DNA of 64,000 nucleotides, taken from Undaria pinnatifida (Eukaryota > Sar > Phaeophyceae > Laminariales > Alariaceae). Below, in pieces: positions 11,791 to 24,447 of this stretch. The notes beneath the pieces were generated by a model. That model did no database searches and was not told where the DNA came from. It saw only the letters and a program-made list of their open reading frames with translations. Position 1 is the stretch's first letter. Each line of letters opens with the position of its first letter. The DNA is taken from positions 6,563,465 through 6,627,464 of the forward strand of contig JABAKD010000027.1 in the NCBI GenBank assembly GCA_012845835.1, read 5' to 3'. The position numbers and the translations under genes were made by a program.

Positions 11791-13835
11791 GACGCCGGCC
11801 TAGTTTCACGTGTTTCATAAACGTGCTTGTTGTGGTGATGGTGATGAGAGTCGACAAGCCCCACGCCAGCGTGCTATCGACCTACTACGACCAACCCCGC
11901 GGGGCCGCGACGGGCAGGACAAGCAAAAACTGCTGCGCGAGCAGCGAGACCAGAGGGAGCGGGTAGCGGTCGGCATACTGTTTGCAGTGCCACGGTGCTA
12001 AATGGCGCACAGCGCGATAACGCGACAAGTCGACAGAGCGCTCAGACACCGGACACCAGGCACCCAGACGGGAACAGAGAGCAGGGGAGCAGAGGATACG
12101 ACGATGTGGGGAATGGCCAACAATGGTACTCGTGGATTGAACATAGATAGAGAGAAGTATGGGCAGCCGTTTGAGATGTGTCACCGAAACAAGGTGGATT
12201 GACTGTCTCCGTTTTGTTGCTCTTGACTGGACTCCTTATATTATGTTCTCTATTTCTGTTTACTTGACACTTGATCACACAGACAACGTAACTGGTGCGA
12301 TGGTTGTCCCAAGCCTACGTCGTATTGATCGCGCACTGTACATCTGATCACCGTCACATCGCGTATGATAGCGGGTGGCCACCTCGGTTCAGGGTTTAGA
12401 GTTCTGCCAGTGAGTAACTGGTCGGCAAGTTGCTGTGAATTTTGCTGCTGCGTCTGTTTCTGGAACGCATGGTGATGAGAGCCGTCGAGCGCCAAGCCGG
12501 CACGGTATCGACCAAGACCACCGCGCATAGCCACGACGTGACTGCAGAGTGAGCAGTGAGTTCGGGGGATGGATAAAAAACGGGTGGGGGGGTATTGGCG
12601 TCTTTGACGGTACGACCTGGCTTTGTCACAGGTGCTGGCGCTGGCAGCTTGTGCTTGCGCTGGCAGCAACTAAGCTAACCGCAGGAGCGTGCACGATGCA
12701 CGAGGCAGGAAGATATTGATGTTTTTAATGGCGCTTTCGGCCAAGAAAGGGAAACGTGGAGAACAATGGGCTGCTGTATGCAGAGTTCAGGAGACACTGC
12801 AAACTGACGAGGAAGACTAGAAGGATGAGAGAAGAGTGAACACACGTAGGGCTGTTCATGGTCCCTCGTCCCTCAGGGCACCTATGCTCTCGAAGGCTTG
12901 TATCCCTGATACGCTACTGTGATCTCGAAGCTGTTCTCTTGACACTCGCAGGACTTCTGGTCCCTCAAATAATCTACGATCCTCAAATCATCTACGATCT
13001 AGACAGCCTCACAGTAGTTCTGGAGCCGTGGATAAAGTTCCCGCTGTGCCGAATTTTACCGGACTGTCTAATATTATTAGTATGAACGTTCGTAGTTCTG
13101 GAATACAATAATAACTGTTACTGGCATATCGTACTACGTACTATTATAGGACGGTTCCCAGAAATGTATCGGCACAGCCTTCTCCTTGTGACGCATAACA
13201 GCTGCTACCACTACGAATACATCAAAGAGCCATTCAATGCTACTGAACATTGCCTCGATAGGTGGTAGTCTAACCCCTATCCTCAACACTCCCCCACAAT
13301 GGAAAGGCGTATCGAATTTTCATTCAATGGCATGTTCCACTTGAAACCAACTTACACACACCAATCAGAGATAGCGACGCATGGTATTTCCCACTGAGGT
13401 GTAATGCAGACATGCTCAAACAATTCATAGAGCTCGAATTACCGTATCCAGTGTTCTCCAACCGAGTCAAAAGCTAACGCCTATACAATGACGGCTAAAG
13501 GGGAATCTAATTATGTAGCTATCAGTGAAACTGGTTCCAATTTTTGTCTCTGGTCCAAGACTGAGGACACTGAACAGGTGCGAGGTAGCGACTCAGCAAA
13601 TCTACTGTTGCTTGTGCAACTCAAACAGTCAACACACCCTGAAACTCGATGAACAACCCGAGTGCGCTAGTTATCCGCTAATCCAAACGATTATCCAACG
13701 GGCTATAATACGGTTGCTACGCAGTCCTCCTCCTCCATTTTCGAATGTCAGTGCTCTTGGCGAGTCGATCGTCTCACACAGCATACTATAGTGCCTGCAA
13801 AGGCGCAAAGTCTAGGACAAGGTTTTCGTTGCCGT
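11791..13835. other. no recognisable gene
   Basis: Only short ORFs with no motif I can place, on either strand. A short duplicated word, AATCTACGATCCTCAAATCATCTACGATC, falls around 12,969-12,999. Nothing further is supported. Confidence 0.45.
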
Positions 13836-14480
13836 TCAGGCTCCAAAGTTCTTGATTTTGGTGATACGTTCCCGGTGGCGTTGCTTGTTGAAATGCTTAG
13901 TCCCAACGTCAGCAAGTTGGTCTTGCGTGTTCGCGTAAAATTTGGTGATCGTGCCGTCCTCGACCAGCCCTTGGATGAAAAAGTATTCAAGCGCGGAGTG
14001 TTTTGCCCGAAAGAAGTATGTGCGATTTACAGCAGCTTGATGCGCCGATTTGTTGTCGATGAAGAGAGGAGCACTGTCGAATCCATCCTTGAATCCTAGC
14101 TCCTGCATCGTGCGCTTGCAGAAGACGGCCTCTTCCATTGTTAACGCTGGTGCGACCACGTCCGCTTCCATTTTGACTGACGGTGAGGCCTTGGAGTCCT
14201 ACTTTACAGCTGATTTGGGCCGTTCGTGAGCATGACGATGTACGACGATGTTGATTTGGCGTTGTCTGGGTTACTACTACACCAGTTAGCATCTGAGAAG
14301 GCGGCGAGCTTAACCCTACTTGCTTGTGGGTGATGAAGAAGCCGGTGGATCCGGCGAAGTAGCGGAGAAGATACTCGGTGGCCCCCATATGAGGCTTGGA
14401 AGGCTTGGTCATTCCCTGTGCCAGCTGATTCATGGCGAGGATGCCATACCGGGAAACCTGTCCAAGGTAGAAGTGTGTCT
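13836..14480 (-). pseudogene. Ty1/copia RT C-terminus and RNase H relic
   Basis: The minus strand carries the end of a copia pol. MNQLAQGMTKPSKPHMGA starts near 14,433 and continues in a second frame with MEEAVFCKRTMQELGF, then DNKSAHQAAVN, then RAKHSALEYFFI and DQLADVGTKHF down to 13,836. These match the typical copia RNase H sequence (E in the AExxA region, DNxxA, KHIDVRYHFI-like, QxADxxTK). The reading frame shifts near 14,170. No LTR was found beside it. It belongs to a different copia lineage from the element at 25-31 kb, judging by the sequence of these motifs. Confidence 0.85.
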
Positions 14481-16914
14481 CACGCTCACGGTAGGGAGGG
14501 TGATTTAGGGTTGCAAAAGTGTGGGCACCCTCGCCGATGTGAGTGTGCCCAGAATGTCAGGAGGGAGCAACAGTCGAGGGCAAAGTACAAAAGGAGAGAG
14601 GGAAAACACTGCCGTACATACGCGGATAGGGAACGTTAGAGCGTCTGCAAGTATGGCTATGGGAGCTCACGGGAGAATATGCATTCAAGATTGGGTGGAA
14701 AACGATGAGTTCCGCCCAAGGTACGGGGACCGTCGGGAGAACTACTGTCAGCAGGGCGAGGGCAATGGAGAACCTTACCATCGTGGCTAGCACGGCATCA
14801 CACAGGCTGGGCGGAGTACAAGGTTATTCCCCCCTATGGCTACGCCGGAGGATATCCGGACTCAATAGAGACCGTTTGACCGTCCTTAAGAAACCGCAGC
14901 ACAACCCGCAGTTGCGGCAACAGCCCAACCATTATGTCCACTGCCAGCTGGGCGAGGGCGAGGGAGGACTGCCCCGGCATGGATGCAGTCAAACCCTTTG
15001 CACAATTCCCGAACCGATAGGGCTACAACAGCGTATATAAACTGGGGAGGAGCCCGCAACCGGTTGTTTCGGGCAACGGGGGAGAAAAACCATAGCAGGA
15101 CCCAAAGATTCTACGGCGGGTATCGACAAGTGCATTGCCGGCGATAGTATTACTGTCGTTAGGGGACGTGCAGCAGACGATCGTCCCGGCATGGATAGGA
15201 GCCCAGCCAGGGGGGTTGGATCTTGCAGAAGGAGGGCTGCGGTATCAAGCGCCGACCGGGGCTCCGCAGGAGGAGGTCAAGCGCCTGTTGCATACGGGAG
15301 GTGCCTAGTGGAGGTCCCGCTGGCGTTGGAGCGCATGAGACGGACGACTCCCCCGGCAAGGGCGAGTTCAGGGACATGCGTAACAGGTGTTTCACCACGA
15401 GGTGTCGAGTAGCCATCGTCGCGCGCTAGCCGATGGTGACGAGGGATAGGAATGTTACATGTGTCACCGAAGGTGTTTCTTTGGGAAGGAGGAGGGATTC
15501 GACCCCTTTTCGAACCAGGAGAGATCAAGGGAGCGAGGTCGCGCACATGGAGAACGGGAGGACGAGCGATGGACTCTCCCACTCCCCTCTGTTAATCAAC
15601 GGAGCAGTTCCCGCATCTCCAAAGGCTCGCCGGGCAGCAGGAAGCTCCGCCCAGCCGAAGATTCTAAGCGGGAGGACCGGCAGGGTCACCAGACCGTACC
15701 TCCGAGCGACGGTGTTCATATAGGGTATGGTCTTTTCCCCAGGTTCCATCGGACATGGCTTCAAGATCTCGCGACTCGAGTTTTTGTTCTCAGGATGCCC
15801 GTCGTGGAGCGAGCAGCTTCGTTCGGAGGGGTCTTTTAGGGGCTGTTAATCTACGAGGGGTCAGCAGGGGTGGCGGGTGCCCCTCACCGGCAGCGGTACT
15901 GGTATGAGGGCAGGAAGGCTCTCCCCATGCCACCGGGCCCGACACCGAGCTCTCGGGACTCAATTCGTGAGCCTCAAAATGCCCGACGCGTAATAAGCAA
16001 TTCCTTCCGGAGGGGGGCTTTGGGGGGTCCACGCCTACGCGGAGTCAGCAGGGGTACCAGGAGCTTCTCGCAGGCGGTAACACTCAGAGTGAGGCAATGT
16101 CTCCTCGCCCTCTGCCACTGGGCGCAGCTCCGACCTCCCGGCACTCGAGGGTGGCAACTCAAGATAATCGTCTTGCAGCCGGGAGCCTTGTCTGAAGGGG
16201 GACCTCATACCTGCGCGAGCAGTCAGCACGGGTAACGGCCAGCGCTAATGGTGGAGGAGGGTCTGGGCCTGCTCCCCCGCCGCCACGGGGCGCGACAGCG
16301 AGACTCAATAGCACCCCCCACCCCCCCCTCCGCAAGAGAAGGATGTGGGAGGCGATGTTAGGAAATAAGCGATCCATTGGAAATTGACCCCGTTCAGGGC
16401 AATACACCTCGAGACGACTATCCGTCCCGTAGGGAGGGCGGGGGTGAGAGGGGGTGATCGCCAATCCGACAGCGGTACCACATCGGCAAGATAATCCAAT
16501 GGGGCAAGGGCGCCACGAGGATCATCCACAGGCACGGGAACGGCCACAGGTAAAGGACGACAGGCCACGATCAGCGCACATGCGGAGGACCTTATCTCTT
16601 CCAGAACGAGGGTGCGCATCCGGATAGCTGTTGCCATCAGCGCGCGATAATCGGGCCGATAGAGGGGGAGGCAGCTTCCCAATGGGAAAATCCACAGGGT
16701 GTCCTCTCACCAGCCAGCGATGGTGCGGACGGTGTCGTCTGCAACACATTTGGAGCCAGCACCGTCGTTGTCTCCATATACGCCTGGTGCATCACGGCCG
16801 CCGACAACGGAACTGGGGCCACCTTGACGGCATCCCTTCCACTTGGGGGTTGTAGAACACCCGTCATGGAGGGTTCGCCGCTACCGGAACGGGGATTGTT
16901 AGCAATCAAGTAGA
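14481..16914 (+). mobile_element. probable 5' untranslated part of the split non-LTR element
   Basis: GC-rich DNA with no ORF of recognisable function, lying between the copia relic and the first coding blocks of the non-LTR element. A TATA-like GCGTATATAAAC occurs at about 15,031. From about 15,770 to 16,300 there are three to four degenerate tandem units of about 160-185 bp, each with an ACTC-A/G start and a GTCAGCA-GGGTA end. Assignment to the non-LTR element is by position only, and its true 5' end is not defined. Confidence 0.4.
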
Positions 16915-17472
16915 GTGATAGATGTGGAGGTGCTTGCCATCATCAGGGTTTGCGCGGCCGCTGCAGCCACAGCAATCACCGTTGTCCACCATGCCGCCGG
17001 TAGCGCAACCGACGGCATGCAAGTCACACGCAATGCAACCTGCATCAAGGGGCAGTCTCAATCGTCGACACAGCCTCCCGCAGCCATATTGGTGCCAGCA
17101 TCAACCCCTCCGATGACACCGCAACCGCTGCCAGCTACCTCTCCATGCGCCAGGCCACCCGTAGCGTCATCCCCAAGCCCGTCACCGGCGCCGCCCCCAC
17201 CGTCGCTGCCGACAGCTGGCCATCCTTCGACAGCGAGGCCTCTTGACACCGGGTATGGTCCTTGCGCTCGAAACGTCATCGTAGACAGCGAACAGGACGC
17301 CACCATTAGCACCACCAAGACTGCCACGGCCAACGTACACACAGACGATGGAGGGAAGGGGTTCGGCACCCGCTCCGACGTCGAATCGCCTCCGTCGCCG
17401 CCACGGACATCGTCGTCGACGCCTGCAGAAGAACAACTCCGGGAGGAAGCCACTGCAGACTGCAGCGTATGA
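16915..17472 (+). pseudogene. N-terminal low-complexity part of the non-LTR element protein
   Basis: An open frame of 185 aa rich in Ala, Thr, Pro and Ser (Pro/Ser-rich about residues 60-110), ending at a stop at 17,470-17,472. No domain was recognised. It lies directly upstream, on the same strand, of frames with cysteine-rich modules and RT-linked sequence, so I read it as the disordered start of one large, now frameshifted, ORF. An unrelated host gene fragment cannot be excluded. Confidence 0.35.
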
Positions 17473-20400
17473 TTCGGCTCCTTGGCCTCTTCGTTGATAA
17501 ATTTAGGGAGATACCCGCATCGACTGCAACTTCCGTGCTACGCCGCACTCCGAGTCAGGTCAGGGCCGACCTGCGGTGTCCGGTATGCCTGGTGACCGTA
17601 ACAGTCAACGAGGCTGACAGGATGGTGCTTCGTCAGCACTGCAATGGGGTTATGGTAGAGGTGCTGACAGTTGAGCAGCAAGATATGCTAGCTGACGGAC
17701 AAGCGAGGGAAACCAGATTCACAAGAGGCGACAGAAGGCGGCGAACGATACGCAGCATTTGCCACGGTCTGGTCGAGGAAACTACTCGCGTGCAAGTGTC
17801 CTCTGCGCGTGCGACGTATACCGCCGTTGTGCTTTAGACTTCTGTGAGGATGAAATCCCCCGAGCTGGGACTTTCGGAGGGGTACACCAAGTCACGTGCC
17901 CAAATCCGGCCCTGCACGAGGGGCATCAAGAGGTTGATTGACACTTCTTCCTCCAACAGATTCGCGCTCTTGGCAGGTCGGTGGACACGACGGAAAAACG
18001 CGAGATCAGAGACAGGGTCACCGCAGCCGAGCTCCACCTCCTGAGAAGGGCGCACACCACCACCCCAGAAACGGCGGATTTGTCGCGGAGTGCCACAGAG
18101 CGAGACGACGAGGACCACGACGGAGAATAGCTTGGCACGACCCTCCAGAAACAAGTGAAAGCGCCGTGTGGGGTCTGTGGCAGGCACTTGGAGGATGTCC
18201 AGAGGTTCGAGTTTGGTGGCTGACTCGCCCACAGGAGGTGCGCCATAGAAAGCGCAGCGGGCGCAGATGACAGGGGGGGGCGATCGGTTTGGGACACCTA
18301 TCCGAGGAGGGACAGGAAAGCATAGCGGGTGTAGATGACAGGGGGGGGCGATCGATTTGGGACACCTATCCGAGGAGGGACAGGAGAGCCACGTCGGAGA
18401 ACGTTCCGACTCACGGCAAGAGTGCCCAGGATTCATCTGAGAGGTACGACCGTACTACCCCGTAGGGGACTCACAAACAGCGATATTTAGACACTGTGGA
18501 AATTACTAACTTCGGACGTCGACGAGGCCGCAAGTCAATGTGAAGGTGATCAAGACGTGGAATGGGGACGGGAGTAGTCCGAGGAATTTTGGTGCACGTA
18601 TCGCAGTTGGCCTCTCGATTATGTTATCGGGGAGTCGGGGGAAACTACGCTCGAGTACACGTCACGTGCGCCGATGGAGGCTTTGTGCACTTCCACTGCA
18701 TGCTGGACCACGCAACATCTCACGAGAGGGCATGCAGGCCGTAGGCCCTACGTTGCGTGCCGCTCAGCGTGGCTGGGAGGAAACCGACTTCGTCACCCGA
18801 AGCTGCCTAGATGGCTGTCCATAAACGGGCATGAGGGAGGGTGGGAAGCGGTGAGGGGTGCCCCGCAGCTCGCCGCCCGCGTTCAGCGGGGCATCCCCGG
18901 ACCGGAGCCAGCTAGCTACGTGACAACTGGCGTCTACGGTACGTTTGAGCTCATGTCACGTGCCTCCTCTTTCTTGCTGTGCTCCCTGTTTTTCGATGTG
19001 CTGGAATCTGCCTCAAGGGAATTCAGATTTCCCCCAACCGAGGGAATGGAAAGCGGCATCCGATCGCTACCATACGCTGTTCGCTGCATACGCATCTACC
19101 TTCTGGATATCTTGCTCCGACTCCGAACCAAAGATCCTACATCGGACCCCACGTCCAAGACTATCTGGTAGGTCTCGACGCCGAATATGAAGAACGACTA
19201 ACGAGGTGGATCCTCGGGGTCCAAAGGGCTTTGGAGGCGGGTGATGCGCTTCGCCCGTTTTCAACGGCGGTGGCAGATACGCCGGAGAGAGCGGACCGGA
19301 CGCTGGAGAGCGACCATTTACACACGGGACCGATTGAACAGAGAGGTGCCGGGAGAAGTGTAGCAGAGAGGCATCTTATCGTGGGGAACAGGGGTGCATC
19401 TCCCTGCACCTACTGCGGGCGGGCTCTAGAGGAACCTACATGGGATTTGGCGGTAGACACTTTATGGGCACTTATTCCCTATCCCCGCGGAGAGTAAGTG
19501 TATGCACGCTGCACGCTGGATCATGCGGAACGCCTCGCGAATGGCCATGGAGACCCACAGCGATGCGCCGCGTGTCGTCCTGCATGTCCGGCAAGAAACC
19601 GGTCTCTCCATCTAGCGGAGCTGGCCGGAGACCTTCCAAAGCCACGTCTGGGGTGAGGCGGTGGGCAGTAGCGAGAGCTCTGCATTTTGCCGAACTGTTG
19701 GAGGAGGACGGCCTACGGCTGGAGCCAGCCAGTCACGTCAGGACTGCCTTCCCCGATAACTTTGAGGAGATGGTGAGGACCCATGGGAGCAGCCCAACCC
19801 CCTCGGTCCTGTTGTGCTCCCTATCCGGCTATGCTCTTGGCCTGCCCCACGGGGCCGACCTAGACTTCCCCCGACCGAGCAATGGCGAGCGGCAGCCGGT
19901 CACTACCATGAGATTTTCGCCTCGTGCGCCACCCGCCCGCAGGACATTGTGTTCTGACTCCCAAATAGACGAATCGAAGGATCTACAGCCTACCTCAGGT
20001 CCAAGAGTTTGTGGTGGGCCTCGCCTCCACGTGGGAGGCCCGCCTGACGAGGTGATCCCTCGGGGTCCGAAATGCGCTGGAAGAAGGTGAGGCGCTGCCT
20101 CTTTTTCCGACGGCGGCGTGGATCCCCGGATCCCAAAACGTGTTTGAGGCAGGGAACACGCTGCCTCCTTCTCCGACGATGGCGGGGGTAACATCGGAAG
20201 GAACAAACCTGGCGCTGGAGAGTGAACTGTTAGCAGCGGGAGTGACCGAAAGGAAAAACTACGGTGTCTATAGATGACTTACGGGTAAGGGGGTAGGTAG
20301 AGCCAGAAGACGCTACTTATGCAGCCGCGGAGAACCTTCTCACGGTCGGAGACGGGGATGCCAATATGCTGGAACGCTTGACCCCCCCCCTGAGTTAGCC

Positions 20401-21150
20401 CAGCGCCACCCCAGCAGCGTTGAGGGTCACGGCGGAGGCAAAGGGCTTGGTTCGGGAGAGCGACCCTTTAGCAGTGGGAGTGACACCACCGAAACGTGCA
20501 GCCCCAGTGTCAGAAGGCGACCTGGGGGCAAGGGGGCAGGCGGAGCCAGGATATGTCGTTTCTGTAGCTACGGGAAACTCACATATCGCCGGAAACAGGG
20601 AGGCGATGGCGCCGGGACACTCGCCCTCGCTCCTAGCACAGCCCAGCTTCATCCTAGCAACACCTGGAGCGACCGAGCCTATGTCCCTGGTGCAGTACAG
20701 GGCGGGGGTAGCACAAGAGGCAGACGAGGTCGACCGCGCGGATCTGGAATGGGGTCACGAGCGACGAGAACTACTGGAAGCGTAGTCGACACGAACCGGG
20801 GGCGAATCTCTCGACTCGGTCGGCCCTAGCCGAGGGAAGGGGTGGCGGTGGAGAGAGTAAACTTCGCAGGGAAGGAGGGGGCGGCGAGAGAGGAGGTCGA
20901 GCACCAGGGGGCGTAGTGCAATTTCGCGCTTTCATTTCAGACGACCTGAGCGGGACAACTTGCGGGGGTTGTATATCAACGATTGCTCGGGGACACCGAG
21001 TGGCGGGGTTATCCTGTGACCGTCAATATGCAATGCATACGCGGTGCGTGATGAATGCAGTCAGGCGAGGCGGGTCGCATGACCCGCTTCTCTGCGGCGT
21101 AAGGGGATCGGAGGGACACCTACGGCGGCAGGAAAGGGAGCCGTGATGGT
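17469..21150 (+). pseudogene. cysteine-rich N-terminal region of the split non-LTR element
   Basis: Several short frames carry zinc-binding-like clusters: RCPVCLVTV near 17,580, CGVCGRHLEDV near 18,170, CTYCGRALEEP near 19,410, and TTCGGCISTI...AMHTRCVMN near 20,960-21,055. The last is a RING/PHD-like CxxC...HxxC arrangement. Two neighbouring blocks are diverged copies of each other: PEPASYVTTGV...LLCSL (about 18,900-19,010) and LEPASHVRTAF...LLCSL (about 19,720-19,840). This indicates internal duplication. No frame is open throughout, and many stops and frameshifts separate the modules. The role is unknown; N-terminal zinc fingers in target-specific non-LTR elements bind DNA, which would fit. 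Confidence 0.45.
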
Positions 21151-21189
21151 CTCTGCTATCCCTGGGACTAAAGCACATTGGGGATTGCC

Positions 21190-21929
21190 TGACCTCTCGA
21201 TGATTTTTCCTTTGAGAACCTCCAACAACGCTTCGTCGTTGTTGGCAAAGTGCAGCAGAAGTTGCTACTGCCCATGCCAAGGTTATCACCCATATGCTTG
21301 GCCTCCTCAATCATGCCCTGGGAGAGCATCGCAAACCACACAATCGGAGACGCCGCAATCACTCTTGAGGTCGATCAAGCTGTGGTACATTCTCCCGGCT
21401 CCACTTTAATCGCAGGATGGCTGAATGAAGCAACGCGAGAGGTTTACGTCTGCCAAACGCGATGACCTCACCATTTTGCTCCCGTGCATAATGGAGTCTA
21501 CGCGTCGAACATCGACAAGGCAGGGCGGCCAAATCCGCAAAGCAACGGACGCTGATATGGGTAAGAGGGCGTCGTCAGCATGCCGCCATCCGGGGAGGGT
21601 GACTGAAGCAATTCGCACCCTCCTCGTGGAACTGCACGCGCCGGGGAGCGTGGAAACGTGGGAGCGAGTGAAGGCCAAGTTCCCGGAGGAGGATAAGACC
21701 TGCGTCTCTGAACGCATCGGCAGCGGTGGCCAAAAGTTCCTCCGACTCAGAGAAGGAGAGTGGTCGAAACAGGCGCCCGGAGGAAGTGTTCGACCCACAG
21801 GTGGCCCTCGAGGTAATCAAATCTCGCAACGCGTAGTCAGGCGCGGGAATCGACGGCCTGCGCTTTTTGAACTTGCAGCCAATAAGAAGGACTGGCTTCG
21901 GGCGCGAAAAGTTCGGAGCTGGCATTGAA
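21190..21929 (+). pseudogene. linker upstream of RT, 5' half of the split non-LTR ORF
   Basis: Successive frames encode LLLPMPRLSPICLASSIMPW, DAAITLEVDQAVVHSP, then SVETWERVKAKFPEEDKTCV and, in shifted frames, LRARKVRSWH up to the insertion point. A frame read across the target duplication TTGAA continues into YWRRIIDAP at 32,668, which shows that this is the 5' side of the RT gene interrupted by the 278-bp-LTR element. Stops and frame changes make it non-functional. Confidence 0.65.
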
Positions 21930-22207
21930 TGTTGATTTGGGGTTTTCAGTATGACAGTTACGTATCAGTTTCGTACCGGTTCGGGCTTCTGGACTATTAT
22001 TGGGTGCCTCGTGGTGCCTGGTTGGCGTTCTTGATGGTATACTGCTGTGCGCTCTCGCTCGGAAGTTCACTCTTCTCGGATGTCTTACGCACGAGTTCTC
22101 TTCTCAGAGGTCTCACGCATGTGTTGTCTGCTCGACTTGCCTCTACCCTGTGGTTGGGAGACGTAATACAATGACTTGAAACCTACCCCGCTTGGAGCTA
22201 ACGAACA
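21930..22207 (+). repeat. 5' LTR of element A
   Basis: 278 bp, TG...CA ends. By eye it differs from the 3' LTR at about 18 positions with no indel, so the insertion is clearly older than the copia inside it. It is followed directly by CTCTAGAGCGAACC, an unassigned candidate primer site. Confidence 0.93.
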
Positions 22208-23528
22208 CTCTAGAGCGAACCAATTCGGTCTAGCCTCATGAGGGGTCTACCGGTCAGCAGTATTGGAACAGGGCCGTGCTTTCATCGAAGCTTGGTGGGG
22301 AAGGAAGGGCCATGTTTGTGGAGCCAACCTTTTTCGAGAATAGCGGAGACGAGCAGCAAGGCGCAAGGAGGAGTCCGGTGGGGAGAAGGAGAGAGCCACC
22401 GCTGGTATGGCAGGGAGAGATGCTGAACTGCCATCGTCGGAATTCTTCGATGGTGGAAGAGGGAGGGCAGCTTGATAGGCGAATTGTCTTCGGACCTGGA
22501 GATGATGCTTTTATGAAGACGTCGTTTTCAGGGAGAAGCCACTGCTGCTGTAGACTACGTACAGCAGTAGTAGCTAAAGCCCTACGGTGGAGCATGACCG
22601 TAGGCAAGGAGTAGCAGCAGCTTAAGTCCATGGTGATAGCGTAACCTAGGACACCCCCACCGTATACAGCGGACAGGGGGGTTTACAGCAGCAGCTAAAA
22701 GCCCTATGGCGGAAGTACAGCCGTATGCACCCTCGCCGTGTGTTGCGAGCGGGGGGAGTTTAGCCGCGCGGCATTTATTTTGTTAAATGTTTGCCGTGCG
22801 CCCTCTACTTCAGAAGGTTGGTTGTGGAGGCAGCAGGTATGGGGTTATCTGCATTTTTTCGCGAGAAGTCGCATGGCCGCCAGCCTTGTGCACCCTACCA
22901 TGGTGAGTGATTTGGTAGGGCGAAGTCGCGCGGCACAATAGCCGCGTGCTTCCTGCTGCTGGTAACATTGGTAGGAAAGGACGTGGGGTAATCGTGGGAT
23001 GTCTGCAGCAGTACCAAATAAAGATGGGGTTTCGTCCTGGCAACAAGTCGAGCGGCATGGCCGCACGCGCTCCATGATATGGAGCAGCAACAGCAGCAGC
23101 AGGAGAGGTCGTGGAGGGAGCAGATCGGTTCATTATTTCGCCAGCCGGAGCTTCATGGTTCGGCAACATCGCGGGGCGGGGGGGGGGTACAGGTCTGGTC
23201 AAAGTGGTGAATTTCTTTTCACGATGGATTCACTTTTCGATCGAAGCATTGTTTTTGGTCGAATATGACGTTTATTTATTTGCGGCAAGAATGAAGACCC
23301 GTTAAATAGTAAGCGGTTTATTTGCGGTTAGAGTGGAGACCCGCAGATAGTACTTCGAAGTATCATCTAAGATTCGTTCTGAATGGTACAAGTAGCCCTT
23401 TTCGCCAGGTAGTTTTGAAGTGTTTTTCATGTTCAAATCAAACAGCCTTTTTTGTAAACCCGAAAAAACTTGTAGTGTTTTTCTGGTATAGGCAGGACCA
23501 GAAGGGAACTGGTGGAGCTGCTGTACAT
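22208..23528 (+). other. internal non-coding region of element A, upstream part
   Basis: No retroviral-type motif was seen. It contains an imperfect duplication (TAAAGCCCTACGGTGG near 22,573 and AAAAGCCCTATGGCGG near 22,695). The segment 23,420-23,528 is repeated at about 24,750-24,854, on the other side of the TRIM insertion. Confidence 0.6.
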
Positions 23529-23798
23529 TGTGAAATTAAAAGGTGGGGGACACAGAGTGCCCCCTGCAGGTCTGCCAATTGGGTAGGTCCTCGGAGAGTA
23601 CTCACTTTCGTTCCTTCGTAGAGATGTAGCTTTATTCGTTTCCACCAGAGCCCGGGATAGCTTCTGAGATCGGAGGCGCGTGCCTCCGATCTAATTCCTA
23701 ACTTCCCCGAATATAAACCGCCAACCTTATCATACGAAACCCATCCAAATGATCTCAAATTCGGATACCTAGAGGCCTTTCGAGGCCGTATCTTAACA
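23529..23798 (-). repeat. TRIM LTR (left in window, 3' LTR of the element)
   Basis: 270 bp, TGTGAAATT...CTTAACA on the plus strand, identical to 24,448-24,717. It includes a perfect hairpin with 11-bp arms (AGATCGGAGGC / GCCTCCGATCT, loop GCGT) near 23,669-23,694. Confidence 0.95.
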
Positions 23799-24447
23799 CT
23801 AGCCCACCCTGATGAGTCGCATATGCAGAAATATGGGAGATTCGGGGAAACTCCGGTTCTACGAACTAGACCATGAGTCGAAGATGCGGCTCCTCAAACC
23901 CCACTCCCACACCTCTAACCGTCTGGCTATGGAGCCAGGAACACGCGAAGAAAAGCAGTAGAAAAAAAAGCAGACCCTACAGCAAGGCAATAGTCACCCA
24001 TCAAAAACCTGCCGCATGCCGCCGGTGTGGCGGGGGGGCAGAAAAGGCTCTAGAACCTGCCGCATGCCGCGGGTGTGTCGGGGGGGGCAGGAAAGGCTCT
24101 ACGGTAAACCAATCACAGAAAAGGTACCATGGCGAGGCGAGCCCTCGTCGATATGAAGGGGAACACAGGCGCTAACACAAGGGAGAAGTCATGCGAAAAA
24201 CCTCCCGCGGGCCATCGGCAAGGCGGGGGGTTAGACGAGGAAACGACGAATACCCGGGATGGAAGGTGTCAACACCTACAGCCCCGCTAGGGGAGGAAGT
24301 GTTTAGACAAAAAAAAATCAGAACAAATACAACACACAAAACATAAAAGATGACACACAGACCCGTACACTGGTCGCCCCCCGGCTCTGGGCTGAGGAGG
24401 GCGTCGGCAGGGTTTTTTTTATTTTCTGTCCTGCCGACGATGCCACA

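Noticed and set aside
16035-17450. Minus-strand Gly/Asp-rich and Pro-rich frames in the 16-17.5 kb GC-rich region
   Set aside because: They mirror the plus-strand low-complexity coding region and carry no motif.
23799-23850. CTGATGAG beside the TRIM LTR as a hammerhead ribozyme core
   Set aside because: No stem II leading directly to a GAAA box can be formed. The following GCATATGC and GGGGAAAC do not stand in the required positions, and the word is outside the LTR and on the strand opposite to the element.
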